Below are positions 1 through 7,904 of a stretch of DNA of 29,612 bases, piece after piece; positions within the stretch are counted from its first letter, which is position 1; every line of letters begins with the position of its first letter. Source of the DNA: an uncultured Eubacteriales bacterium (lineage in GTDB: Bacteria > Bacillota > Clostridia > Peptostreptococcales > Anaerovoracaceae). The notes under the pieces are model-generated. The model was not told the DNA's origin. It worked only from the letters and a program-made list of their open reading frames with translations, and did not search any database. Where the stretch lies: contig UQNJ01000016.1 in the NCBI GenBank assembly GCA_900542295.1, positions 1 through 29,612 of the forward strand, written 5' to 3'. Both the position numbers and the translations under genes were made by a program.

Positions 1-709
1 CTCTCTCTACTCTTCCTGTTGCTACTGTTCCTCTTCCTGTGATGGAGAATACGTCTTCTACAGGCATCAGGAACGGCTTGTCGTTGTCTCTTTCCGGTTC
101 AGGAATGTAGCTGTCTACTGCTTCGAACAGTTCTACTATCTTGTCTCCCCATGGACCTGCAGGATCTTCAAGTGCCATAAGTGCTGATCCTCTGATGATT
201 GGTGTATCATCTCCAGGGAATTCATATTCGTCAAGAAGTTCTCTTACTTCCATTTCTACTAAGTCAAGCAGTTCTTCGTCATCTACCATGTCGCACTTGT
301 TTAAGAATACGATGATGTATGGTACTCCTACCTGTCTTGACAGAAGGATGTGTTCTCTTGTCTGAGGCATCGGTCCGTCTGTTGCTGCACATACCAGGAT
401 TGCTCCGTCCATCTGTGCTGCTCCTGTAATCATGTTCTTTACATAGTCAGCGTGTCCCGGGCAGTCTACGTGTGCGTAGTGTCTGTTTGGTGTCTCGTAT
501 TCTACGTGGGATGTGGAAATTGTGATTCCCCTTTCCTTTTCTTCCGGTGCCTTATCGATCTGGTCGAAGGCTACGTCTGCTCCCAGTCCGTATCTCTGAT
601 GCAGTGTTGTTGTGATTGCTGCTGTCAGAGTTGTTTTACCATGGTCTACGTGGCCTATGGTTCCGATGTTAATATGCGGTTTTGTTCTTTCAAACTTTGC
701 TTTTGCCAT
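1..709 (-). CDS. tuf: Elongation factor Tu, partial (C-terminal part beyond left edge)
   Basis: EF-Tu is the GTPase that carries aminoacyl-tRNA to the ribosomal A site. The reading frame starts at the ATG complementary to 707-709 with MAKAKFERTKPHINIG and continues open to the window edge, giving 236 codons of the usual roughly 395. The P-loop GHVDHGKTT, the switch I region ending in ERGITI, and the start of domain 2 (EDVFSITGRGTVATGRVER, ending at the edge) are all visible. An AGGAGG ribosome binding site lies 8 bases upstream. It is the last visible gene of the str operon, 33 bases after fusA, so it is probably transcribed from the rpsL promoter, although a tuf-specific promoter cannot be excluded. 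Identification is certain; only the 3' end is missing. Confidence 0.98.
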   Translation of the reverse strand, partial: MAKAKFERTKPHINIGTIGHVDHGKTTLTAAITTTLHQRYGLGADVAFDQIDKAPEEKERGITISTSHVEYETPNRHYAHVDCPGHADYVKNMITGAAQMDGAILVCAATDGPMPQTREHILLSRQVGVPYIIVFLNKCDMVDDEELLDLVEMEVRELLDEYEFPGDDTPIIRGSALMALEDPAGPWGDKIVELFEAVDSYIPEPERDNDKPFLMPVEDVFSITGRGTVATGRVER

Positions 710-742
710 TTTTCGTTCCTCCTAAAAGGTTATTTAAAATAG

Positions 743-2806
743 TTATTTGTTGATTTTTTCGAGTAAATTGTCAGGTAACTTTTCAAAGTGGTCCATCTGC
801 ATTACATATACACCTCTTCCCTGAGTCTTTGATCTCAGGTCTGTTGCGTATCCAAACATTTCTGACAGCGGAACCATACCTCTTACAGCTACTGCACCCA
901 TGTTCATATCTGTACCTTCGATTCTTCCTCTTCTTGAAGAAATATCACCGATAACGTCACCCATGTACTCTTCAGGCACTGTTACTTCTACCTTGAATAT
1001 AGGTTCAAGGAGTACAGGTTTCGCTTTCTTAACAGCTTCTCTGAACGCCATGGAAGCAGCAATCTTGAAGGCCATTTCCGAAGAGTCGACTTCGTGATAT
1101 GAACCGTCATAAAGCTCTACGCCTACATCCACTACCTGATATCCTGCCAAAGGACCTGTCTCCATAGCCTCTCTGATACCTTCCTCAATCTTAGGAATGT
1201 ATTCCTTAGGAATAGCTCCTCCTACGATAGCGTTCTTGAATTCAAATCCTTCACCCGGTTCTCTTGGATAGATTTTAATCTTAACATGACCGTACTGTCC
1301 ACGACCACCGGATTGCTTAGCATACTTGTGATCCACATCAGCAGGAGCGGTAATTGTTTCTTTATATGAAACTTGAGGCTTACCTACATTAGCTTCTACC
1401 TTAAATTCACGAAGAAGTCTGTCTACGATAATTTCAAGGTGAAGTTCTCCCATACCTGCGATAATTGTCTGACCTGTATCAGTATTTGTATAAGTCTTGA
1501 AAGTAGGGTCCTCTTCTGCCAGCTTAGCAAGAGCAATACCCATCTTTTCCTGACCTGCCTTAGTCTTAGGCTCTATAGCAATTTCAATTACCGGTTCTGG
1601 GAATTCCATGGATTCCAGAATGATTTCATGCTTTTCGTCACACAGTGTATCTCCTGTTGTAGTGTCCTTAAGACCTACAGCAGCAGCTATATCTCCTGCG
1701 TAAACTTCCTGTATTTCTTCTCTCTTGTTGGCATGCATCTGAAGAATTCTTCCGATTCTTTCTTTTTTGCCTTTTACAGAGTTGTATACATAAGAACCTG
1801 ACTTTAAAGTTCCGGAGTATACTCTGAAGAATGCAAGCTTACCTACGAACGGGTCTGCCATGATCTTAAATGCCAGAGCTGAGAACGGTTCCTTATCGCT
1901 TGTCAATCTTTCATCATCTTCTCCTGTATCAGGATTTACACCTTTGATAGGCGGAATATCCAGCGGAGACGGCATATAATCGATTACTGCGTCCAGCATC
2001 ATCTGTACGCCCTTGTTTCTGTATGCGCTTCCGCACAGCATAGGAACCATATTTCCTGCTATAGTTTCTTTTCTGATAGCAGTCTTGATTTCTTTAACTG
2101 TGAGTTCTTCTCCCTCGAGGAACTTCATCATAAGCTCTTCATCAGTTTCTGCAACCGATTCTATCAGCTTTTCTCTCCATTCGTCTGCAAGGTCCTTCAT
2201 ATCGGCAGGAATATCTACAATATCGAATTCCTTACCTAACTCGTCTTTATAAATCTCTGCTTTCATTTCTACTAAGTCGATAATTCCAACGAAACTATCT
2301 TCAGCACCTATTGGCAGCTGGACAGGAACCGCATTTGCCTTGAGTCTGTCTTTTACCATTCCGACAACTCTAAAGAAATCAGCACCCATTATGTCCATCT
2401 TGTTTACAAAGATCATTCTCGGTACACCGTATTTTTCAGCCTGTCTCCATACAGTTTCAGACTGCGGTTCTACACCGCCCTTAGCACAAAGAACTGTAAC
2501 TGCTCCGTCAAGAACTCTCAGAGATCTCTCAACTTCTACAGTAAAGTCCACATGTCCCGGTGTATCTATAATATTGATTCTTGTGTCTTTCCATTGTGCT
2601 GTAGTAGCAGCAGAGGTTATAGTAATACCACGCTCCTGTTCCTGCTCCATCCAGTCCATTGTTGCTGCACCTTCGTGAGTCTCTCCAAGCTTATGAGTTC
2701 TGCCTGTATAGAACAGAATTCTTTCAGTGGTAGTTGTCTTACCCGCATCTATGTGGGCCATGATACCAATATTTCTTGTCTTTTCCAACGGGAAACTTCT
2801 TGGCAT
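743..2806 (-). CDS. fusA: Elongation factor G
   Basis: EF-G is the GTPase that drives translocation of tRNA and mRNA through the ribosome. The 687-residue protein is of usual bacterial length. It shows the P-loop AHIDAGKTT (residues 17-25), RGITI of switch I, DTPGHVDF (G3) and NKMD (G4), then domain II, and C-terminal domains IV and V, including GGAIPKEYIP and SRRGRIEG. The ATG start is preceded by GGGAGG about 8 bases upstream. It lies 87 bases downstream of rpsG and 33 bases upstream of tuf in the canonical rpsL-rpsG-fusA-tuf order, so it is expected to be co-transcribed with them. Nothing suggests a second EF-G paralogue such as the ribosome-recycling type. Confidence 0.98.
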   Translation of the reverse strand: MPRSFPLEKTRNIGIMAHIDAGKTTTTERILFYTGRTHKLGETHEGAATMDWMEQEQERGITITSAATTAQWKDTRINIIDTPGHVDFTVEVERSLRVLDGAVTVLCAKGGVEPQSETVWRQAEKYGVPRMIFVNKMDIMGADFFRVVGMVKDRLKANAVPVQLPIGAEDSFVGIIDLVEMKAEIYKDELGKEFDIVDIPADMKDLADEWREKLIESVAETDEELMMKFLEGEELTVKEIKTAIRKETIAGNMVPMLCGSAYRNKGVQMMLDAVIDYMPSPLDIPPIKGVNPDTGEDDERLTSDKEPFSALAFKIMADPFVGKLAFFRVYSGTLKSGSYVYNSVKGKKERIGRILQMHANKREEIQEVYAGDIAAAVGLKDTTTGDTLCDEKHEIILESMEFPEPVIEIAIEPKTKAGQEKMGIALAKLAEEDPTFKTYTNTDTGQTIIAGMGELHLEIIVDRLLREFKVEANVGKPQVSYKETITAPADVDHKYAKQSGGRGQYGHVKIKIYPREPGEGFEFKNAIVGGAIPKEYIPKIEEGIREAMETGPLAGYQVVDVGVELYDGSYHEVDSSEMAFKIAASMAFREAVKKAKPVLLEPIFKVEVTVPEEYMGDVIGDISSRRGRIEGTDMNMGAVAVRGMVPLSEMFGYATDLRSKTQGRGVYVMQMDHFEKLPDNLLEKINK

Positions 2807-2893
2807 AGTATATCCTCCCTTCTACTGTAATTTGTATTTCTCATAAAATGTTTAATCTTTCTGCGCCATGACGAGCGAAAAAAGATAAGCCTA

Positions 2894-3364
2894 TTACCAA
2901 CGGAAATGAGCAAATGCTCTGTTGGCATCAGCCATCTTATGAGTATCTTCTTTCTTTTTAACTGAAGCACCAGTGTTGTTGGCTGCATCCATAAGCTCCT
3001 TGGCAAGTCTTTCTGCCATGGTTCTTTCGCCTCTCGCTCTTGTATACTTTGTAAGCCATCTGAGACCTAATGTCTGTCTTCTTTCAGGTCTTACTTCTAC
3101 AGGAACCTGATAGTTTGCACCACCGATTCTCTTCGCTTTTACTTCCAGTACAGGCATAATGTTATTCAATGCCTTTTCAAATACTTCCAGAGGCTCTTCG
3201 CCTGTCTGTTCCTTTATCTTATCAAACGCACCGTAAACGATTGCCTGGGCTGTTCCCTTCTTTCCGTCAAGCATTATGCTGTTGATAAGTTTCGCTACGG
3301 CAACACTGCCGTAAACAGGATCCGGAAGTACTTCTCTCTTTGGTATATTACCTTTTCTTGACAC
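2894..3364 (-). CDS. rpsG: 30S ribosomal protein S7
   Basis: S7 organises the head of the 30S subunit by binding the 3' major domain of 16S rRNA. The protein has 156 residues, the usual length, beginning MSRKGNIPKREVLPDPVYGS, with the RRQTLGLRWL and ERTMAERLAKELMDAANN segments typical of the family. The start codon is GTG, supported by GGAGGG at 3372-3377, seven bases upstream. It is separated from rpsL by an unusually long, structured spacer of 246 bases, which in proteobacteria is the place where S7 binds to repress its own operon. Whether that happens here is inference. Confidence 0.98.
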   Translation of the reverse strand: MSRKGNIPKREVLPDPVYGSVAVAKLINSIMLDGKKGTAQAIVYGAFDKIKEQTGEEPLEVFEKALNNIMPVLEVKAKRIGGANYQVPVEVRPERRQTLGLRWLTKYTRARGERTMAERLAKELMDAANNTGASVKKKEDTHKMADANRAFAHFRW

Positions 3365-3610
3365 TTCTCTTCCCTCCTCGCAAAGACCGCTCCGATTCTT
3401 TCTTATCTAGTACAAAGCAGTCTGCGCAATATTATTATTTAATTGCACTTATTCTTCACCCTTAAATAAGGATTACTCTCAAGCGAGCTCTGCAATTATT
3501 CAGCCGGCCTGAGTTTTCGACGGGGTACTCGACGAAACTTTTAAGTTCGCCGTGAGCGCTTCTCTAATGTATTTCAAAAAAGAATACGCTACCCTATTTA
3601 CCACCTGTTA
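3365..3610 (-). promoter_or_regulatory. Structured rpsL-rpsG intercistronic spacer
   Basis: These 246 bases hold no credible ORF. On the transcribed strand there is a hairpin at about 3530-3552, formed by CGGCGAACTT and AAGTTTCGTCG with one bulge and one G-U pair, followed by further GC-rich bases and then an AT-rich part leading to the rpsG ribosome binding site. In E. coli the S12-S7 spacer is the S7 autoregulatory site. By analogy this could be a translational feedback element or an mRNA processing site, but no matching consensus was recognised. Confidence 0.4.
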
Positions 3611-4027
3611 TTATTTTTTCTTAGGTCTCTTTGCGCCGTATTTTGAACGAGCCTGCAGTCTGTTTGCAACACCTGCTGTATCAAGAGTTCCTCTAACGAT
3701 ATGATATCTTACACCTGGGAGGTCTTTAACTCTTCCGCCTCTGATAAGAACTACACTGTGCTCTTGCAGATTGTGTCCGATTCCCGGAATGTAAGCAGTT
3801 ACTTCGATACCGTTTGTAAGTCTTACTCTTGCAACTTTTCTAAGAGCTGAGTTAGGTTTCTTAGGAGTAACTGTCTTAACTGATGTACAAACGCCTCTCT
3901 TCTGAGGTGAATGAGTATCAGTAGCTACTCTTCTGAGTGAGTTCATGCCCTTGTTCAGTGCAGGAGCAGTTGACTTCTTGACTGAGCTTGTTCTGCCTTC
4001 ACGTACTAATTGATTGATAGTAGGCAT
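3611..4027 (-). CDS. rpsL: 30S ribosomal protein S12
   Basis: S12 sits at the decoding centre and is the target site for streptomycin resistance mutations. The 138-residue protein begins MPTINQLVREGR and carries the conserved TPKKPNSALRKVARVRL and GGRVKDLPGVRYHIVRG segments. The lysines of both segments, equivalent to the two positions where streptomycin resistance usually arises, are present, so the allele looks wild type. It is the first gene of the str operon, with a consensus promoter about 100 bases upstream. The gene for the L7Ae-like protein that often sits between rpoC and rpsL in Firmicutes is absent here. Confidence 0.98.
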   Translation of the reverse strand: MPTINQLVREGRTSSVKKSTAPALNKGMNSLRRVATDTHSPQKRGVCTSVKTVTPKKPNSALRKVARVRLTNGIEVTAYIPGIGHNLQEHSVVLIRGGRVKDLPGVRYHIVRGTLDTAGVANRLQARSKYGAKRPKKK

Positions 4028-4074
4028 TCTTTTTCTCCTTTCTTCTTAATGTTTGAAATTATCTATTTTGCACA

Positions 4075-4111
4075 GCAAGCGGGCACAGACTTATGTCCGG
4101 CCCGACTTTGC
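4075..4111 (-). promoter_or_regulatory. Hairpin in the rpsL mRNA leader
   Basis: On the minus strand CGGGC-c-GGAC-ATAA-GTCT-gt-GCCCG folds as a strong stem (core 4080-4104), extended with bulges by flanking GCAAAG and CTTGC. It lies inside the roughly 90-base leader between the promoter and rpsL. It is not followed by a run of T, so it is not an intrinsic terminator for rpoC. It may stabilise the message or act in feedback control; no known class was recognised. Confidence 0.4.
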
Positions 4112-4126
4112 ACAAAACCAAATATT

Positions 4127-4156
4127 ATTTTATCACGGAACTGTTTTATCTGTCAA
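4127..4156 (-). promoter_or_regulatory. Sigma-A promoter of the str operon
   Basis: On the minus strand a perfect -35 TTGACA (complement of 4151-4156) is 18 bases from TAAAAT (complement of 4127-4132). The -10 is preceded by TGA, giving an extended -10. It begins 25 bases beyond the rpoC stop codon, so rpsL-rpsG-fusA-tuf can be transcribed independently of rpoBC, although read-through from rpoC is also possible because no terminator separates them. Confidence 0.8.
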
Positions 4157-4180
4157 TTCAAATTCTAATACTTATTTATA

Positions 4181-7100
4181 CTAATCCAATTCGACAATTT
4201 CAGGAGTTTCAGGCATTTCCACTTCAATACCTTCTTCACCTGTAAGCTCCGTCTGCGGAATCATTTCATCCGAAACCTGCATGCCGTATCCTGAACCTTC
4301 CTCAGCTTCTGCCATAGCCGCAAGTTCCTGCTCTCTTTCGTAGCTTTCCATTATTTCCGCATTAACACCATAATCAAGGTCGATATTTTTGTATCTCTTC
4401 ATACCTGTTCCGGCAGGTATAAGTTTACCTATCATGATGTTTTCTTTAAGACCCAAAAGCTTGTCATTCTTGCCCTTTATAGCTGCGTCTGTAAGGACTC
4501 TTGTGGTCTCCTGGAATGAAGCAGCCGACAAGAATGAATTTGTTGCAAGAGAAGCTTTTGTTATACCAAGCAGTATTCTGTTGGCAACACAAGGCTCACC
4601 ACCTTCTTCTTCTGCTCTTGCATTAGCTTCTTCTATCTCAAATTTACCGTAAAGTCCGCCCGGCAGAAGGTCTGTATCTCCTGCATCTTCTATCTTGAAT
4701 TTTGAAAGCATCTGACTTACGATAACTTCAATGTGCTTGTCATTGATATCTACACCCTGCTGTTTATATACTCTCTGCACTTCCTTGAGCAGATACTGAT
4801 AAACGCCTTCTACTCCGTTCAGTCTGAGTATATCATGAGGATTCAGCGGACCTCTTGTAATCTGTCCTCCGGCAAATACCTGATCTCCTTCTTTGACATT
4901 CAGTCTTGCTCCGTAAGGTATTACATAAGTTCTGTCCTCTTCTTTGCCGCGGACTCTGACTTCTGTCTTGTTGTCTTTTCTGCCCTCTATGGAGATTACT
5001 TCTCCGTCAGCTTCACATATTTCAGCAATACCCTTAGGTTTTCTTGCTTCAAATAATTCCTCTACTCTTGGAAGACCCTGAGTGATATCTCCTCCGGCGA
5101 CTCCTCCCGTATGGAACGTTCTCATTGTAAGCTGTGTACCCGGCTCACCGATGGACTGTGCAGCTGTAATACCTACAGCCTCTCCTATATTTACTTCTTC
5201 ACCTGTAGCCAGATTTCTGCCATAGCATTTAGCGCATATACCTGTTCTTGAGTGACAAGTCATTACGGAACGGATAGCTACACTTTCTATTCCACTGTTT
5301 TCTATTCTTTCAGCAGCATCCTCAAGGATTTCTTCATTCTGCTCTACTATGACTTCTCCTGTATTAGGATCTTTAATATCAACAAGTGCAGTTCTTCCCA
5401 CAATTCTCTGCTTAAGCGGCTCTATAACTTCCTTGCCGTCGGTAAAGGCTCTCACTTCTACACCTTCATCAGTTCCGCAGTCGTATTCTCTTACGATTAC
5501 GCTGTGAGAAACATCAACCAGTCTTCTTGTAAGGTAACCTGAGTCGGCAGTACGAAGAGCAGTATCGGCAAGACCTTTTCTTGCTCCGTTGGAAGAAATA
5601 AAGTATTCCAGTATCGACAATCCCTCACGGAAATTAGCCTTGATAGGGATTTCCACAGTTTTACCTGTAGCATTGGCCATCAGACCACGCATGCCGCTTA
5701 CCTGTCTTATCTGGTTCTTACTACCTCTGGCTCCTGAGTTTGCCATTATATACAGGTTGTTCAATGTTCCCAGAGAATCCATCAGAACATCTGCAACATC
5801 GTCTGTAGCCTTGTTCCAGATTTCGATAATCTTTTCATATCTTTCCTGCTTTGACATGAATCCCATACGGTAGGCCTTTTCGTATTTGTCTACCATAGCT
5901 TCCGCATCCGCAATTATGGTCGCCTTTTCTTCAGGAATTTCCATATCGCTTATGCTGATTGTAACCGCCGCCTTTGTGGAATACTTGTATCCCATGGATT
6001 TGATATAGTCAAGCATAATAACGGTACCGGTGTTTCCGTGTCTGCGGTAACACTTGTCAATAATAGCTCCCAATTTCTTCTTGTCGCACAGGAAATCAAC
6101 TTCAAGACTGTATGGGTCCTGTTCTCTGTCTACAAAACCCAGATCCTGCGGAATACCCTGGTTGAAGATGAAACGTCCTACTGTTGATTCTACAAGCTTG
6201 CCTTCATCTTCTTTGTCTTTATACATTCTAACCTTGACTTTTGCATGGATACCGACAACTCCTGTCTGATATGCCATTAGCATTTCATCAAGATTAGTAA
6301 ATACTTTGCCATCGCCTTTTTCAGCATATGTGCTTCTGTCATCGACACCCGGATGAGTTAAATAGTAGCTTCCCAGTATCATATCCTGAGTAGGAGTTGT
6401 GATAGGTGAACCATCCTTAGGCGCAAGAATATTGTTGATAGAAAGCATCAGGAATCTTGCTTCTGCCTGAGCTTCAACCGAAAGAGGTACATGTACCGCC
6501 ATCTGGTCTCCGTCGAAGTCAGCATTGAAAGCTGTACATACAAGCGGGTGAAGCTTTATAGCCTTACCTTCTACCAGAACCGGTTCAAATGCCTGAATAC
6601 CAAGTCTGTGAAGTGTCGGTGCACGGTTGAGCATTACAGGATGCTCTTTGATTACACCTTCTAAAACGTCCCAGACTTCCGGTCTTACCTTTTCAACCAT
6701 TCTCTTGGCACTCTTTATATTATGAGCGTATCCCTGTTCGACCAGTTCTTTCATTATGAAAGGCTTAAACAATTCTAAAGCCATTTTCTTAGGAAGTCCG
6801 CACTGATAGAATTTCAGTTCAGGTCCTACTACGATTACAGATCTTCCCGAATAGTCGACACGCTTACCTAACAGGTTCTGTCTGAATCTTCCCTGCTTAC
6901 CTTTGAGCATATCCGACAGAGACTTAAGCGGTCTTGAACCGGGACCTGTAACTGCTCTGCCTCTTCTGCCATTATCTATCAGGGAGTCTACTGCTTCCTG
7001 AAGCATTCTTTTTTCGTTTCTTACGATAATGTCAGGTGCTCCAAGCTCAAGCAGTCTGTTGAGTCTGTTGTTTCTGTTTATTACCCTTCTATACAAGTCG

Positions 7101-7882
7101 TTGAGGTCGGAAGTTGCAAATCTGCCTCCGTCTAACTGTACCATTGGTCTGATGTCAGGCGGTATAACAGGAATTACGTCAAGAATCATCCATTCAGGTC
7201 TGTTCCCTGAAAGTCTCAAAGCCTCAATGACTTCAAGACGTCTTACGATTCTTATCTTCTTCTGTCCGCTGGCACCCTTAAGCTTTGCTCTCAGTTCTTC
7301 TGAAAGCGCATCAAGATCTATTTCCGAGAGCAGAGTTTTGATAGCTTCTGCTCCCATTGCAGCCTTAAATCTGTCGCCGTATTCATCTTTCTTTTCTCTA
7401 TACTGCTGCTCAGTAAGAATTTCTTTATATGTCAAATCCGTATCTCCCGGATCTGTAACTATATATGCAGCAAAGTAAAGCACCTTTTCCAGATTTCTCG
7501 GAGTTATATCAAGGCACAATCCCATTCTTGACGGAATTCCCTTGAAATACCAGATGTGAGATACCGGAGCCGCCAATTTGATATGCCCCATTCTCTCTCT
7601 TCTCACTTTTGCTTTGGTAACTTCAACTCCGCATCGGTCACATACAATGCCCTTGTATCTGATTCTCTTGTACTTTCCACAGTGACATTCCCAGTCCTTC
7701 ATAGGTCCGAAAATTCTTTCACAGAAAAGTCCGTCTCTTTCCGGCTTTAGAGTTCTGTAGTTTATAGTTTCCGGCTTTGTTACTTCGCCGTGTGACCATT
7801 CAAGAATCTTTTCAGGTGACGCAAGGCTTATCTGTATAGATTCAAAATTGTTTAATTCATAATCGTTATTGTTGTTATTCAA
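4181..7882 (-). CDS. rpoC: DNA-directed RNA polymerase subunit beta'
   Basis: This is the beta' subunit, which carries the catalytic magnesium site of RNA polymerase. The 1233-residue protein shows the N-terminal zinc site (C66, C68, C81, C84), the absolutely conserved NADFDGDQM (453-461) whose three aspartates hold the metal, the bridge helix and trigger loop region, and a second zinc site ending in CHSRTGICAKC. The start codon is TTG, supported by GGAGG at 7889-7893 six bases upstream; the next residues are an odd run of asparagines (MNNNNND) before the conserved LASPEKILEWS. It follows rpoB after 22 bases and is certainly co-transcribed with it. Confidence 0.98.
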   Translation of the reverse strand: MNNNNNDYELNNFESIQISLASPEKILEWSHGEVTKPETINYRTLKPERDGLFCERIFGPMKDWECHCGKYKRIRYKGIVCDRCGVEVTKAKVRRERMGHIKLAAPVSHIWYFKGIPSRMGLCLDITPRNLEKVLYFAAYIVTDPGDTDLTYKEILTEQQYREKKDEYGDRFKAAMGAEAIKTLLSEIDLDALSEELRAKLKGASGQKKIRIVRRLEVIEALRLSGNRPEWMILDVIPVIPPDIRPMVQLDGGRFATSDLNDLYRRVINRNNRLNRLLELGAPDIIVRNEKRMLQEAVDSLIDNGRRGRAVTGPGSRPLKSLSDMLKGKQGRFRQNLLGKRVDYSGRSVIVVGPELKFYQCGLPKKMALELFKPFIMKELVEQGYAHNIKSAKRMVEKVRPEVWDVLEGVIKEHPVMLNRAPTLHRLGIQAFEPVLVEGKAIKLHPLVCTAFNADFDGDQMAVHVPLSVEAQAEARFLMLSINNILAPKDGSPITTPTQDMILGSYYLTHPGVDDRSTYAEKGDGKVFTNLDEMLMAYQTGVVGIHAKVKVRMYKDKEDEGKLVESTVGRFIFNQGIPQDLGFVDREQDPYSLEVDFLCDKKKLGAIIDKCYRRHGNTGTVIMLDYIKSMGYKYSTKAAVTISISDMEIPEEKATIIADAEAMVDKYEKAYRMGFMSKQERYEKIIEIWNKATDDVADVLMDSLGTLNNLYIMANSGARGSKNQIRQVSGMRGLMANATGKTVEIPIKANFREGLSILEYFISSNGARKGLADTALRTADSGYLTRRLVDVSHSVIVREYDCGTDEGVEVRAFTDGKEVIEPLKQRIVGRTALVDIKDPNTGEVIVEQNEEILEDAAERIENSGIESVAIRSVMTCHSRTGICAKCYGRNLATGEEVNIGEAVGITAAQSIGEPGTQLTMRTFHTGGVAGGDITQGLPRVEELFEARKPKGIAEICEADGEVISIEGRKDNKTEVRVRGKEEDRTYVIPYGARLNVKEGDQVFAGGQITRGPLNPHDILRLNGVEGVYQYLLKEVQRVYKQQGVDINDKHIEVIVSQMLSKFKIEDAGDTDLLPGGLYGKFEIEEANARAEEEGGEPCVANRILLGITKASLATNSFLSAASFQETTRVLTDAAIKGKNDKLLGLKENIMIGKLIPAGTGMKRYKNIDLDYGVNAEIMESYEREQELAAMAEAEEGSGYGMQVSDEMIPQTELTGEEGIEVEMPETPEIVELD

Positions 7883-7904
7883 GGAGTCCCTCCCCTTTCT
7901 TCAA

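Noticed and set aside
1373..1801. Long plus-strand open frames across fusA, rpoC and rpoB
   Set aside because: They lie antisense to well-conserved genes, have Ser/Cys/Leu-rich composition typical of complement frames, and lack ribosome binding sites.
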